Assembly: GCF_029201545.1 (NCBI RefSeq)
Contig: NZ_CP104007.1
Coordinates: 2,824,501 to 2,888,500, forward strand
Source of the DNA: Devosia sp. FJ2-5-3
GTDB lineage: Bacteria; Pseudomonadota; Alphaproteobacteria; Rhizobiales; Devosiaceae
DNA: 64,000 bases
Direction: 5' to 3'
Part shown: positions 50,505 to 59,823 of the stretch, piece by piece
Position numbering within the stretch: the stretch's first letter is position 1
How the letters are laid out: every line of letters starts with the position of its first letter
Made by a program: the position numbers and the translations under genes
Notes under the pieces: generated by a model
Database searches by the model: none
Told to the model about the DNA's origin: nothing
What the model saw: only the letters and a program-made list of their open reading frames with translations

Positions 50505-51545
50505 CTACCCCATCAGCCGCCCCATCTGCGTGAACAACCCGCCGCTGGCGAAAATATCGACATAACGCCGCTTCTGGAAAAGCCCGTTGAGCGAAATGCG
50601 CGGCAGGGCCGTGCGGCTTTGCAAGTGATGCTGATATAGGCCGCCCGGCCGGGTCGTGACCGCAGTACGGAACCCCAGCTCCGCCGCCAGCGCGAACTCG
50701 CGTGGCCCGCAGGATAGCGGCCCGCCCAGCGGATAGGAAAAGTGCTCCGGCCGCTTGCCCAGCTGGGCCTGGAGAATGTCGGCCGACAGCGCCATTTCCT
50801 GTCGGGCCTCCTGGGGCGGCAGCTTGGCCAGTTCGTAGTGGTGGACGGTGTGAGCGCCGATGGTGCAGAGCGGATCGCGCGCGAACACGCCGAGCGCGTC
50901 CCAGTCCATGATCAAGTCCCGACATTGCCGATCCAGATCATAGCCATAGTTCTCGGCAAACTCGGCGAGGAGATCCCGCCGCTCCGCCTCTGGCAGTTTT
51001 CGCATGCGCCAGTAGAGCCGGTCGAACGCCTCGGTCTTCTGGGCGGCACTGCGCGTTTCGACATAGTCCGTCTCTCCATCTTCGGAGAAGGCGATCGCGT
51101 CCTGGCGCGCGATGATGTCCTCGATGGCCTGCCACCACAATTGCCCGACGCCATCGACGAAGGCCGTGGGCACATAAAGCGTGAACGGGGCCTCGTGCCG
51201 GCGCAGGATGGGCAGAGCATGGACGAGATTGTCGCGATAGGCATCGTCGAAGGTCAGGACGACGAATTTTCGTCCGGGCACAGTCGCTTCAAGACGCTCC
51301 ATGGCTTCGTCGAGGCTGACGATATCCATGTCCAATGCCCGGATGCGCTCGATGATATAGTCGAGAAATTCCGGCTCCACCTGCAGAATGGCATTGGGCG
51401 AAAAGGCGGCGGGCTTTTCCGGCAGGACGCGATGCAGCGTCAGAATCACGCCGCGCGATGCGGAAAGAGCACGGGAAAACTGCGGCAGGCGCGCGAGCCA
51501 CATGGCTTCGAACGCGGCCCGGATGACGGCATATTTCAACGACAT
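50505..51545 (-). CDS. Polysaccharide deacetylase family protein
   Basis: A 346-residue NodB-fold hydrolase. VVLTFDDAYRDNLVHALPIL has the catalytic and metal-binding Asp pair, TIGAHTVHHYELAKLPPQEA has the two metal His, and HFSYPLGGPLSCGPREFALA is the third motif. There is no signal peptide, so it may act in the cytoplasm on lipid-linked or soluble sugars. It begins 14 bases after the GumC/Wzz-like gene and is likely co-transcribed, so it probably deacetylates units of the exopolysaccharide made by this locus. Confidence 0.88.
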   Translation of the reverse strand: MSLKYAVIRAAFEAMWLARLPQFSRALSASRGVILTLHRVLPEKPAAFSPNAILQVEPEFLDYIIERIRALDMDIVSLDEAMERLEATVPGRKFVVLTFDDAYRDNLVHALPILRRHEAPFTLYVPTAFVDGVGQLWWQAIEDIIARQDAIAFSEDGETDYVETRSAAQKTEAFDRLYWRMRKLPEAERRDLLAEFAENYGYDLDRQCRDLIMDWDALGVFARDPLCTIGAHTVHHYELAKLPPQEARQEMALSADILQAQLGKRPEHFSYPLGGPLSCGPREFALAAELGFRTAVTTRPGGLYQHHLQSRTALPRISLNGLFQKRRYVDIFASGGLFTQMGRLMG

Positions 51546-51559
51546 GACGCCCCGGCCAA

Positions 51560-53785
51560 TTACGCTGCGACCAGATCTGCCAGGGCGGCGATTTCCACTT
51601 TGGGCAGGCCCGCATCGAGCAATTGCCGGCGAATGTCGTTAGCCTCGTCGGTTTCCTCGAAGCTGGTTGCCACCAGCACGACGCGCCCGCCCAGATCGGC
51701 AAAGAGCGGCAGGCTGGAGCGCCCGGCAATGCGGCCGGTCAACACCACCACGACCTCGTAGATGTCGCCCAGCGCCTCAACCAGGGTGATCGGGCGCGCC
51801 GAGCTGCGGTCGATGGCATCGCCCTGCCCCCAGGCGATTTCGGCGAAACTGCTGGAAGCCGATTTCTGCACGACATCGCCAAAGCTCACGCCTCCCGCGC
51901 TGAGATCGGAGAGCCCCGGAACAGGACCAATTCGGCCGCTTCCGGCATCGACAAGGGCCACGCTGAGGCCCTTGGACAGGGCATCATTGATCAGCTCGCG
52001 CGCCAGTCTTTCGCTGGGAAAGTCACGTCCGTAATCGGCGAGCAGAAGAAGATGAGTCCGGCCCAGGACGAGATCGGCCGCGAGATCTGCATAGCGCACC
52101 AGCCCGGGCACAGGGCGCGGCGTGGCTGGCGGCGGAGAATTCTCCACCTCCGGTGGCGCAGCACGTTCGCGCCGTTCCGACAGTTCCTTGAACAGGGCAC
52201 GCGTATCGCTCGAGGCGATGTCCGCTACTTCGCTGCCGTCGCGGGACAGCAGCGTTGCAGGTCCTGGCTGCACATCCGGCGTTTTCGGCGCTTCTTCGGC
52301 GCCTGCCTCGGCCTCGACGTCGTCGCGTTCTTTTGCAGGCTCTGACCGCCGGGCGCGCGGCTCGGAAGGCGTGGGATCGAAAAGCTGGACGGGGCGGAGG
52401 GCGCGACCGGACATCAGTTCGCCGAAGATGACGCCTCCCACCTGCCCTGCCAGGGCGACGAGGCCCACGGCCGCAAGGATTAGTGCCGTCTTGGGCGAGG
52501 CCGGAACCACGGATGGCGCGGCCTCGGTGACGACACGCACATCGGGGAGTGTCGAATTGGCATCGACGCGCGAAGACGCTTCGTTGTAGCGCAGCAGATA
52601 GGCCTCGAGCAGATCGCGCTGCGCCTTGGCCTCGCGCTCCAGGCCGTCGAGGGCCACCGTGTCGCGCGTGGCCGTCGAAGCTGTCTGCTTGAGCCGATCG
52701 AGATCGGCCCCCAGGGTTGTTTCGAGATTGCCTTCGACCCGTCCCTCGGCCTCAAGGGTCTCGGCCACCCTCGTGCCCTCCTGGCGGATCTGGGCCTCGA
52801 GCTCACGGAGCTGGGAATCGATGGCGCGGATGGTGGGATGATTGGGCAGGAGCGTCGCCGAACGCTGGGCGCGCTCGCCCTGCAGACGGGCCTTTTCCTG
52901 GCTCAACTGCTGAATGACGACCGAGCTGCGCACATCGGTCACGCCGTCGATGGGCTGGCCCCGAGCGAGCAGTTCGCGGATCATCGCCGCACGACCCACT
53001 GCCGCATTCCTGCGCTCCTGGGCCGTGGCGATCTGGGCAGAGATGGTGGTCAGCTGCTGGTCGAGCAGGCTGGTATTGTTGGCGCCGACATAGAGGTCAT
53101 TGTCGACCTTGAACTGGGCAACGGCGGTCTCTGCCTGCTCCACCGAAATCCGGAGCCGGGCGATTTCCTCGTTCAGCCAGCCTGAGGCATCGGCGGTGTC
53201 GGACAGCGACAATTGCGCCCGGCGCACCACATGGGCGCGCGCCACCGCATTGGCGATGTCGGCCGCCAGCTGGGGGTCGGTCGACCGCAACAGCACGGTG
53301 ATGATGCGCGAATCCCGCTCCTGCACCACCGTCATGCGATCATAAAGCGTGTTGAGCACCGTCTCGTCGATGCTGACCGGGCGGTTGCTGCGGCCGATCA
53401 ATTGCATCAGCACGCCCATCGGCGAAAATCCCGATTGCGAGCCGTTGAATTCAGGCTTGGACCGCAGATCGAGTTCGTCGATGACGCGCAGCAGCGTATC
53501 GCGGGATTTGAGGAGTTCGATCTGGCTCGAAACCACGCCGGTGTCGGCGCCTCCGGCCGTCGGCGCCAGCTCGTTCGAGGCCCGCGCGAAGGCGTTGGAG
53601 CGTGGTTCCACCAATATCGACGCGGACGATTCATAAAGCTTGGGCATGAACATGAGCACGACAAAAGTCGCCACCAGCAGACCCAGAGTAATCAGGATAA
53701 TGCGAGGCAGTTTCCGCGCCAGCGCACCCATCACCGCTGCAATGTCAATCCGCGCATCGCGCAAGGTGGGCGCATCCAGAGTCAT
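51560..53785 (-). CDS. GumC/Wzz-type polysaccharide co-polymerase with degenerate BY-kinase-like domain
   Basis: A 741-residue protein. The Wzz region has TM1 near residues 28-48 (RIILITLGLLVATFVVLMFM), a long coiled-coil periplasmic stretch, and TM2 near 435. The cytoplasmic part is acidic and Pro-rich (about 460-560), then a kinase-like fold. There, LLLLADYGRDFPSERLAREL occupies the Walker A site without G-x-x-x-x-G-K-S/T, and VALVDAGSGR replaces the A' Asp motif. A C-terminal tyrosine cluster is absent. It likely sets chain length and bridges to the export lipoprotein; kinase activity seems lost. GAGGAG precedes the ATG. Confidence 0.87.
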   Translation of the reverse strand: MTLDAPTLRDARIDIAAVMGALARKLPRIILITLGLLVATFVVLMFMPKLYESSASILVEPRSNAFARASNELAPTAGGADTGVVSSQIELLKSRDTLLRVIDELDLRSKPEFNGSQSGFSPMGVLMQLIGRSNRPVSIDETVLNTLYDRMTVVQERDSRIITVLLRSTDPQLAADIANAVARAHVVRRAQLSLSDTADASGWLNEEIARLRISVEQAETAVAQFKVDNDLYVGANNTSLLDQQLTTISAQIATAQERRNAAVGRAAMIRELLARGQPIDGVTDVRSSVVIQQLSQEKARLQGERAQRSATLLPNHPTIRAIDSQLRELEAQIRQEGTRVAETLEAEGRVEGNLETTLGADLDRLKQTASTATRDTVALDGLEREAKAQRDLLEAYLLRYNEASSRVDANSTLPDVRVVTEAAPSVVPASPKTALILAAVGLVALAGQVGGVIFGELMSGRALRPVQLFDPTPSEPRARRSEPAKERDDVEAEAGAEEAPKTPDVQPGPATLLSRDGSEVADIASSDTRALFKELSERRERAAPPEVENSPPPATPRPVPGLVRYADLAADLVLGRTHLLLLADYGRDFPSERLARELINDALSKGLSVALVDAGSGRIGPVPGLSDLSAGGVSFGDVVQKSASSSFAEIAWGQGDAIDRSSARPITLVEALGDIYEVVVVLTGRIAGRSSLPLFADLGGRVVLVATSFEETDEANDIRRQLLDAGLPKVEIAALADLVAA

Positions 53786-53935
53786 GTGGGCTCCTCATCG
53801 TGACCTGACTTATCCCCCTGCGTGGTCAACATTAAGTTAATCAAGACCGCAAAACGGGCGATATTGAAACGACATAAGGGAAATCTTAACCATGACGATC
53901 AACACTGTGGCCAACTCGAACGCGCGGGATTCCCA

Positions 53936-54493
53936 ATGCGCTGGCTGCCCTTTCTTGCTTTGACATTGCTGATGCCCCTGGCGGCGTGCTCGACCACGTC
54001 GACGCTGCCATCGACCTATCTGGTCGACACCAAGGGCGCCTATACACTCGATACAGGCGACGTGGTGCGCGTGTCCGTCTATGGCGATGCGGAGCTGACC
54101 AATACCTACCGCATCAATGATAGCGGCGCGATCGCCTTCCCGCTGGTCGGGTCGGTGCAGGTGCGCGGCCAGACAACCGGCGTTGCCGCCTCGCGCATTG
54201 CCGGGGCGCTGGCCAATGGCTTCATGCGCAACCCCAATGTCGCCGTCGAGGTGGCCGAATATCGTCCCTTCTTCATCCAGGGCGAAGTGCGGACTTCCGG
54301 CCAGTTTCCCTATGTCTATGGCATGACGGCGCGCTCTGCGATCAGCACGGCCGGCGGCTTCAACGAAACGGCAGACCGCACCAAGGTCACCGTCTATCGC
54401 CGCCAGGGCAGTGAAATGGTCAAGGGCAATGTCGAGCTCGATTTCCCCCTCTCGCCCGGCGACACAATCGTCGTGAACGAGCGCTGGTTCTAG
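53936..54493 (+). CDS. Polysaccharide biosynthesis/export lipoprotein (Wza-like)
   Basis: A 185-residue exported protein. The leader WLPFLALTLLMPLAACSTTS ends in a lipobox. YTLDTGDVVRVSVYGDAELT is the Poly_export domain, and RPFFIQGEVRTSGQFPYVYG with GDTIVVNERWF is the SLBB part. It is shorter than full Wza, with a single SLBB, as in many alphaproteobacteria. It forms the periplasmic/outer-membrane exit. The ATG at 53936 is fixed by the leader; the in-frame reading upstream has no leader character. It is divergent from the GumC-like gene. Confidence 0.9.
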   Translation: MRWLPFLALTLLMPLAACSTTSTLPSTYLVDTKGAYTLDTGDVVRVSVYGDAELTNTYRINDSGAIAFPLVGSVQVRGQTTGVAASRIAGALANGFMRNPNVAVEVAEYRPFFIQGEVRTSGQFPYVYGMTARSAISTAGGFNETADRTKVTVYRRQGSEMVKGNVELDFPLSPGDTIVVNERWF

Positions 54494-54498
54494 AACCC

Positions 54499-55638
54499 TT
54501 GGGCGACCCTCAGCGCGGAAAACTGCGTATCCTCCAGATCATGCGCGCCCCGGTGGGCGGGCTTTTTCGCCACGTCGCCGATCTGACGCGCGCCCTAGAC
54601 GGCATGGGCCATGAGGTTGGCCTCGTCGTCGATAGCCTCGCCGGCGACGCCCAGACCGACACCCGCCTCGCCGCGCTGGCGCCCCATGCAAAACTCGGCG
54701 TCCACAGGCTGCCGATGCCGCGGGTCCTCGGCGGCGGCGATCTCACCACGCCGCTGGCCGTACGCCGGCTGGCGCGAAAGCTCGATATCCACATTCTTCA
54801 CGGCCACGGCGCCAAGGGCGGCTTTTACGCCCGCCTCGCCCGCATCGGAAACTCGCGTGCCCGCGCCCTTTATACCCCGCATGGCGGCGTGCTGCATTTT
54901 TCTGCCCAATCCACCTCGGGCCGCCTGTTCCACCGGCTCGAACGCTGGTTGATGCCGCAAACGGCAGCGATCATTTTCGAGAGCGCGTTTGCGCGGACCA
55001 CCTATTCGCGCCTCATCGGTCCCCCGACCTGTCCCGTCGCGGTGATCCATAACGGGCTTTCGCCGGACGAATTCGTACCGGTCGAAACCGCGCCGGATGC
55101 GGACGATTTCGTCTTTGTCGGTGAATTGCGCGAGCTCAAGGGCATTTTCCCGCTCGTCGAGGCGATGACCGGCGTGACGCGGCCGGATGGAAGCCCCGCT
55201 ACGCTGGTCATGGCCGGGGACGGCCCCGACCGCGCGACGCTCGCAGCCAGACTGGCCGAACTGGGCCTCGCGCCCCGGGTAAAACTCGTCGGCGCGCAGC
55301 CCGCCCGCCCCATGTTCGCGCGCGGCAAGATTGTCGTCGTCCCCTCGCTGGCGGAGTCCCTGCCCTATATCGTGCTCGAAGCGGCTGCCGCGCAAAAACC
55401 CGTCATCGCCACCAATGTCGGGGGCATTCCCGAGATATTTGCCGGCGAAACCGACGGCCTCCTGCCCCCCGGCGATGCACAGGCGCTGGCCCGCGCCATG
55501 CAGGAGGCGCTCGATGCGCCTCACCCGGCTCACGAGCGAATGATGCGCCGGCTGGCACGTATAGAGACCCATTTCGCCGTCGGGCCCATGGCCACCGCGA
55601 TCGAGGTGCTTTATCGGGCAGCGCTGGCGCAATCCTAG
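54499..55638 (+). CDS. Glycosyltransferase family 4
   Basis: A 379-residue GT-B enzyme. LRILQIMRAPVGGLFRHVAD is the acceptor-side start, HILHGHGAKGGFYARLA and LYTPHGGVL follow, and the donor domain has DFVFVGELRELKGIFPLVEA, LVMAGDGPDRATLAARL, and VVPSLAESLPYIVLEAAAAQ with the E-x7-E motif. It adds a sugar to the growing lipid-linked unit. TTG is the likely start, five bases after the preceding stop. Confidence 0.9.
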   Translation: MGDPQRGKLRILQIMRAPVGGLFRHVADLTRALDGMGHEVGLVVDSLAGDAQTDTRLAALAPHAKLGVHRLPMPRVLGGGDLTTPLAVRRLARKLDIHILHGHGAKGGFYARLARIGNSRARALYTPHGGVLHFSAQSTSGRLFHRLERWLMPQTAAIIFESAFARTTYSRLIGPPTCPVAVIHNGLSPDEFVPVETAPDADDFVFVGELRELKGIFPLVEAMTGVTRPDGSPATLVMAGDGPDRATLAARLAELGLAPRVKLVGAQPARPMFARGKIVVVPSLAESLPYIVLEAAAAQKPVIATNVGGIPEIFAGETDGLLPPGDAQALARAMQEALDAPHPAHERMMRRLARIETHFAVGPMATAIEVLYRAALAQS

Positions 55639-55701
55639 CGAGTGATTTCACCGAGTATAAAGGACTGTCGCGCAATATAACGGCCTAGTGTATGAGTACC
55701 G

Positions 55702-57225
55702 GTGGCCAGAATGTTTCGTGTCGACCCCAAGCAGGCCATCACAGGTCATGCCTCGCGCGAGGCCAATCCCGACACCCCGCTCTCCCCTCCAGCCGAAGAC
55801 ATCATAGCCCGGCCGGTTGAGCGCACCTATTCGGGCAATGTCATTTCGGGCGTCGCCCAAGTGGTGGAAGCCGCGCTGCTGATCGCGCTGGGCCTGGGGA
55901 TCCAGGCGGCCTATGTGCCTCCGGGCGAGGAAACGCTCTACGCCATCCTCATTATCGGCGCGGCGCTCCTGACCAATATCGGGCTCAATGCCCTGCGCAG
56001 CCATCGCGTCCCGGCCTATCGCCAGATCATCGGCCAAGTCGGGCGGGTTCTCGCCGTCTGGGCCTCGGTGGTGGTCATTCTCACCGCCGTCATTTTCTTC
56101 CTCAAGGCGGGCGAAATGGTGTCGCGCGTCTGGCTGATGACGTGGTTCGTCGCCGGCGCCGCCCTGCTCATCTGCTATCGGCTGCTGCTGCGTACATTGG
56201 TGCAGCGCTGGACCCACCAGGGCCGGCTGAAGCGCCGCACAGTCATCGTCGGCGGGGGCAAGGATGCCGAAGTCCTGATCGAGCAGATCAACGCCGGCGC
56301 CGACAAGGATATCAATCTCCTCGGCCTTTTCGACGACCGCATCGACGAGCGCTCTCCCGATGAAGTGGCCGGCTATCACAAGCTGGGCAAGGTCTCGAGC
56401 CTCATCGAATTCGCGCGCCGCACGCCGGTCGATCTCGTCATCGTCTCCATGCCGCTCTCGGCCGAAAAGCGCGTGCTCGACATGCTCACCCAGCTCTGGG
56501 TGCTGCCCGTCGACATCCGCCTCTCGGCGCATATGAGCAAGCTCAAATTCACCGACAAGGCCTATTCCTATATCGGTGGCGTGGCCGTGCTCGACATGGC
56601 CGACCGCCCGATTTCGGACTGGAACCTCGTGTTCAAATGGGTGTTCGACAAGGTCGTCGCCATCACCGCGCTCACCCTGCTGTCGCCGGTGATGATCGCC
56701 GCCGCCATCGCCATCAAGCTCGAAAGCAAGGGCCCGGTCTTTTTCGTGCAGAAACGGCACGGCTTTAACAACCAGCTGATCAACATCTACAAATTCCGCT
56801 CGATGCGGACCGATATGCTGGACGCAAGTGCCGCCAAGCTGGTGACCCGGGACGATCCGCGCGTCACCCGCGTCGGCAAATTCATCCGGAAAACCTCGAT
56901 CGACGAGCTGCCGCAGCTGTTCAACGTGCTCAAGGGCGAGTTGTCCATCGTCGGCCCGCGTCCCCACGCCCTGCAGGCCAAGGCCGACAACCAGCTCTAT
57001 TACGACGCCGTCGAAGGCTATTTCGCCCGGCATCGCGTCAAGCCGGGCATGACCGGCTGGGCCCAGATCAATGGCTGGCGCGGCGAAACCGACACGATCG
57101 ACAAGATCATGCAGCGCGTGAACCACGACCTCTATTACATCGAGAACTGGTCGCTGCTGCTCGATCTCTACATCGTGGTCATGACGCCGATCTCCCTGTT
57201 TGCCAAGAACGAGAACGCCTATTGA
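55702..57225 (+). CDS. Exopolysaccharide polyprenyl glycosylphosphotransferase (WcaJ/PssY type)
   Basis: A 507-residue protein. The N-terminal half has four hydrophobic helices (about 50-160) and a CoA-binding-like domain (RRTVIVGGGKDAEVLIEQIN). After a fifth helix (VVAITALTLLSPVMIAAAIA) the catalytic part has VFFVQKRHGFNNQLINIYKF, KFRSMR, SIDELPQLFNVLKGELSIVG, GPRPH and TGWAQINGWRGETDT. It transfers a hexose 1-phosphate from a UDP-sugar to undecaprenyl phosphate, starting the repeat unit. The start is GTG at 55702 or ATG at 55711. Confidence 0.93.
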   Translation: MARMFRVDPKQAITGHASREANPDTPLSPPAEDIIARPVERTYSGNVISGVAQVVEAALLIALGLGIQAAYVPPGEETLYAILIIGAALLTNIGLNALRSHRVPAYRQIIGQVGRVLAVWASVVVILTAVIFFLKAGEMVSRVWLMTWFVAGAALLICYRLLLRTLVQRWTHQGRLKRRTVIVGGGKDAEVLIEQINAGADKDINLLGLFDDRIDERSPDEVAGYHKLGKVSSLIEFARRTPVDLVIVSMPLSAEKRVLDMLTQLWVLPVDIRLSAHMSKLKFTDKAYSYIGGVAVLDMADRPISDWNLVFKWVFDKVVAITALTLLSPVMIAAAIAIKLESKGPVFFVQKRHGFNNQLINIYKFRSMRTDMLDASAAKLVTRDDPRVTRVGKFIRKTSIDELPQLFNVLKGELSIVGPRPHALQAKADNQLYYDAVEGYFARHRVKPGMTGWAQINGWRGETDTIDKIMQRVNHDLYYIENWSLLLDLYIVVMTPISLFAKNENAY

Positions 57226-58502
57226 GCGTCACCGCCCCCTTCGATGCCGCCTATGTCGGATCGAAAGAGGCCGGCCAGGCCTTCGTGCGCAAAAAGGCGC
57301 AGCGCCTTCTCGATATTCTCGTGGCGATGTGGATCTTTTCCGGCGGCATCGTCCTTTTCGAGCCGTCGCCCTATGAGCTGATGTTCGTCCTGGTGCTGCC
57401 CGTCGCAATCATGGCGGGCCTCGGCCTCTACCGGTCGACCCTGGGGCTCCTGGCCATCATCCTCGCGTTCACGCCCTTTGCCGTGATCGCGGTTTTCCAG
57501 GTCCAGTTTACCCCGATCAGCGACGCATTGATCTTCACCCTGGTGACGATCTTCCTGCTCATCACCTCCTATTTCGCCGCCAATTACGTGGCCGAGGACA
57601 CGACGCGGCGCATGCGGCTGATCATGGGGGCCTATACCGCGATCGCCGTCCTCCTCGCCATCATCGGCACGCTGGCCTATCTCCGGCTCATGCCCGGCGC
57701 CGATTTCTTCCTGCGCTATGGCCGCGCCAAGGCGACGTTCAAGGACCCCAACGTCTTCGCGCCCTTCCTCATCCTGCCCGCCATGTTCGCCCTGCAGCGC
57801 GTCCTGCTGCTGCGCGGCTGGCCGGCGATCATCGCCGGCGGCATCTATCTCATCCTCTTCGTCGGCGTCTTCGTCAGTTTCTCGCGCGCGGCCTGGGGAC
57901 ATTTTGCGGCGTCATCGATGATCACGCTCTTCCTCGTCTTCCTGCTCGAGGCCGGTGCGCGCGACAAGGTGCGCATCATGATGATGTCGATGGTGGGCGC
58001 CGCCATGCTGGTCGTCGCGCTGGGGGGCCTGTTGTCCATTCCCTCGGTCTACAAGCTGTTCGAAACCCGTTTCGCCACCCAGAGCTACGACACCGGCGAA
58101 ACCGGCCGCTTCGGACGCCAGGGCTATGCGTTCGAGCTGGCGCTCGATCACCCCTGGGGACTGGGACCAGGCGAATTCCGCAATTTGCGCATCATCGAGG
58201 AGCCCCACAATGTCTATGTGTCCGTGCTCCATAATTATGGCTGGGGCGGGGGAATCTTGTTCATTGGCCTGATCGGCGTGACGCTCTGGAAGGGTCTTGG
58301 CACGCTCCTGCGCCCCTCCCCCTACCGGCTCCTCGCCATTCCCCTCATGGCCACATTTTCAATGCTGGCCGCCGAATCCGCCATCATCGATTCCGATCAC
58401 TGGCGGCATTTGTTCCTGCTGATCGGCTTGGTCTGGGGCGTCGCCAGCGCCATCGACAACGACCCCCGCCTCACCGCCTCCCGCGAAGAAGTGCTGGTTT
58501 AG
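57222..58502 (+). CDS. O-antigen ligase / exopolysaccharide polymerase family protein
   Basis: A 426-residue membrane protein with about ten to twelve helices. The conserved periplasmic loop is at about residues 285-335: GRFGRQGYAFELALDHPWGL, GPGEF and EEPHNVYVSVLHNYGW, which is the Wzy_C motif (P-H-N). It polymerises or ligates lipid-linked sugars. The TTG start overlaps the preceding stop by four bases. It is the last gene of the plus arm. No Wzx flippase gene is adjacent. Confidence 0.87.
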   Translation: MSVTAPFDAAYVGSKEAGQAFVRKKAQRLLDILVAMWIFSGGIVLFEPSPYELMFVLVLPVAIMAGLGLYRSTLGLLAIILAFTPFAVIAVFQVQFTPISDALIFTLVTIFLLITSYFAANYVAEDTTRRMRLIMGAYTAIAVLLAIIGTLAYLRLMPGADFFLRYGRAKATFKDPNVFAPFLILPAMFALQRVLLLRGWPAIIAGGIYLILFVGVFVSFSRAAWGHFAASSMITLFLVFLLEAGARDKVRIMMMSMVGAAMLVVALGGLLSIPSVYKLFETRFATQSYDTGETGRFGRQGYAFELALDHPWGLGPGEFRNLRIIEEPHNVYVSVLHNYGWGGGILFIGLIGVTLWKGLGTLLRPSPYRLLAIPLMATFSMLAAESAIIDSDHWRHLFLLIGLVWGVASAIDNDPRLTASREEVLV

Positions 58503-58522
58503 GGTCTCGTCCGAGGCGCAAA

Positions 58523-58571
58523 ACCCTCCCCTCCATCGCCCCTCCGGGGAGAGGGTTGGGGTGATGGGGGC
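58523..58571. repeat. GC-rich intergenic hairpin, family B related
   Basis: ACCCTCCCCTCC and a GGGGAGAGGGTTGGGGTGATGG stretch-like arm form an imperfect hairpin about 20 bases after the polymerase stop. It resembles the repeats at 16542-16665 and 37733-37773 in composition and in the G-G-T-T-G-G-G-G core, but is more diverged. Confidence 0.5.
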
Positions 58572-58594
58572 AGGCCTCTCGGCAAGAACTTTGC

Positions 58595-59575
58595 TTACCC
58601 CCAGATCGGCCCGGCCATAAACCGCTCGGCCAGATCTGCGCTTCCGGTTGCATAGCCATCCATATGGGTCTGGGCCAGATTGGTCTCGGCATGCGAGCCG
58701 ATCCAGGCTAGCAGCGCCATGCGCCGCAGCATGACCATGGCGTCGAGCATGGCGATATCCCTGGCGTTCAGAGCCCGCACACTCGTATAGCCCTCGATCC
58801 ACGCCGCCTTGAGCGCTGGGATATTGGCCTGGGTCTCGTGGAACGAGATCGCCGCGGCAAAGTCGTAGGCGAACCAGCAGAAGCCGCTGTCGTCGAAATC
58901 GATCAGGCTGACATGCTCGCCATCGACCAGGAGATTGCCCAGCCGCATATCGGCATGGATCAGCCCATAGCGATCCGGCCCGGTGCCGTAATCGGAGAGG
59001 CGTTGCGCAAGCGCCACGCAGAGCCGGTCGAGCACCTCGCGCACGCGATGGTCCACCCCGGGCGCCAAACGCCAGTCGCCCCACAGTCCATCGGCATCGA
59101 GAATCGAAGCCGCGTTCCACACCTGCCGCTCGAAACCGGCGGGCGGCGTCCACTCCATGACGTGAAGGTGCATGCGCGCGGCGTAGACCCCCAGCGTCCG
59201 GAAGAGCGGCACAAGGTCTTCGTCGGGTCCCGGCTCGCGCCCCGGAATGAAGCGAAACAATACGCCCCGGCGGCTTTCACCGGAGCGGGTGACGAAATGC
59301 TGGAGGAGCTTGCCATCGCCGCCGGGCAGCGGTTCGGAAATCGGCAGATCGGTGTCGCGGCTTAGGGCGGCGAGCCAGGCCAGTTCGCTGTTGATCGAAA
59401 TCTCGGTCTGATATTCGGGCCGATGGACGCGCAGCATAAAGGGCTCGCCGGCTGCGGTGTCGATGCGAAAGGTCTGGTTTTCGGAGTGATTGACGAGATG
59501 GGCGTCGCGAACGCGGCCCGCCAGTTGCGGCCACAAATCGAAGGCGGGTTCGATGTCGCTTTCCGTCAGCGCCAT
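58595..59575 (-). CDS. Phosphotransferase (APH/homoserine kinase II/YihE-like) protein
   Basis: A 326-residue kinase-like protein. The N-lobe has VNHSENQTFRIDTAAGEPFM and LRVHRP, with the Lys equivalent replaced by Arg as in some members. The catalytic loop is YGLIHADMRLGNLLVDGEHV (H-x-D-x5-N) and the metal loop is SLIDFDDSGFCWFAYDFAAA. This is typical of SrkA/homoserine-kinase-II-like enzymes that phosphorylate small molecules or proteins. GGGGGACAA precedes the ATG at 59575. The substrate is unknown. Confidence 0.83.
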   Translation of the reverse strand: MALTESDIEPAFDLWPQLAGRVRDAHLVNHSENQTFRIDTAAGEPFMLRVHRPEYQTEISINSELAWLAALSRDTDLPISEPLPGGDGKLLQHFVTRSGESRRGVLFRFIPGREPGPDEDLVPLFRTLGVYAARMHLHVMEWTPPAGFERQVWNAASILDADGLWGDWRLAPGVDHRVREVLDRLCVALAQRLSDYGTGPDRYGLIHADMRLGNLLVDGEHVSLIDFDDSGFCWFAYDFAAAISFHETQANIPALKAAWIEGYTSVRALNARDIAMLDAMVMLRRMALLAWIGSHAETNLAQTHMDGYATGSADLAERFMAGPIWG

Positions 59576-59632
59576 TTGTCCCCCAGTCGTGCCGACTGGT
59601 GACGCCGGACTTGCCGCCAATATTTTGGAAAA

Positions 59633-59709
59633 TGGTCGGAGCGGCCGGATTTGAACCGACGACCCTTTGTCCCCCAGACAAATGCGCTACCAGGCTGCGC
59701 TACGCCCCG
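59633..59709 (-). tRNA. tRNA-Pro(GGG)
   Basis: On the minus strand the cloverleaf has acceptor CGGGGCG/CGCTCCG, anticodon stem TTTGT/ACAAA with loop CTGGGGG (anticodon GGG), T arm CGTCGG-like with TTCAAAT loop, discriminator A and encoded CCA. It is 77 bases long and lies between the APH-like gene and the cyclase gene. Confidence 0.94.
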
Positions 59710-59823
59710 ACTGCGCGGAGACATAGTCAGTCGCGCCGGGTGAGGCAAGCCCCATTTTCATCGCTGAAGCCAGATCGCGAGAATTTCACAGCTTTTGTCA
59801 TTCGATGGCCATTGCACCTTCCC

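Noticed and set aside
53822..53936. N-terminal extension of the export lipoprotein
   Set aside because: The extra 38 residues are basic and hydrophilic and would bury the lipoprotein leader, so the start is placed at the leader methionine.
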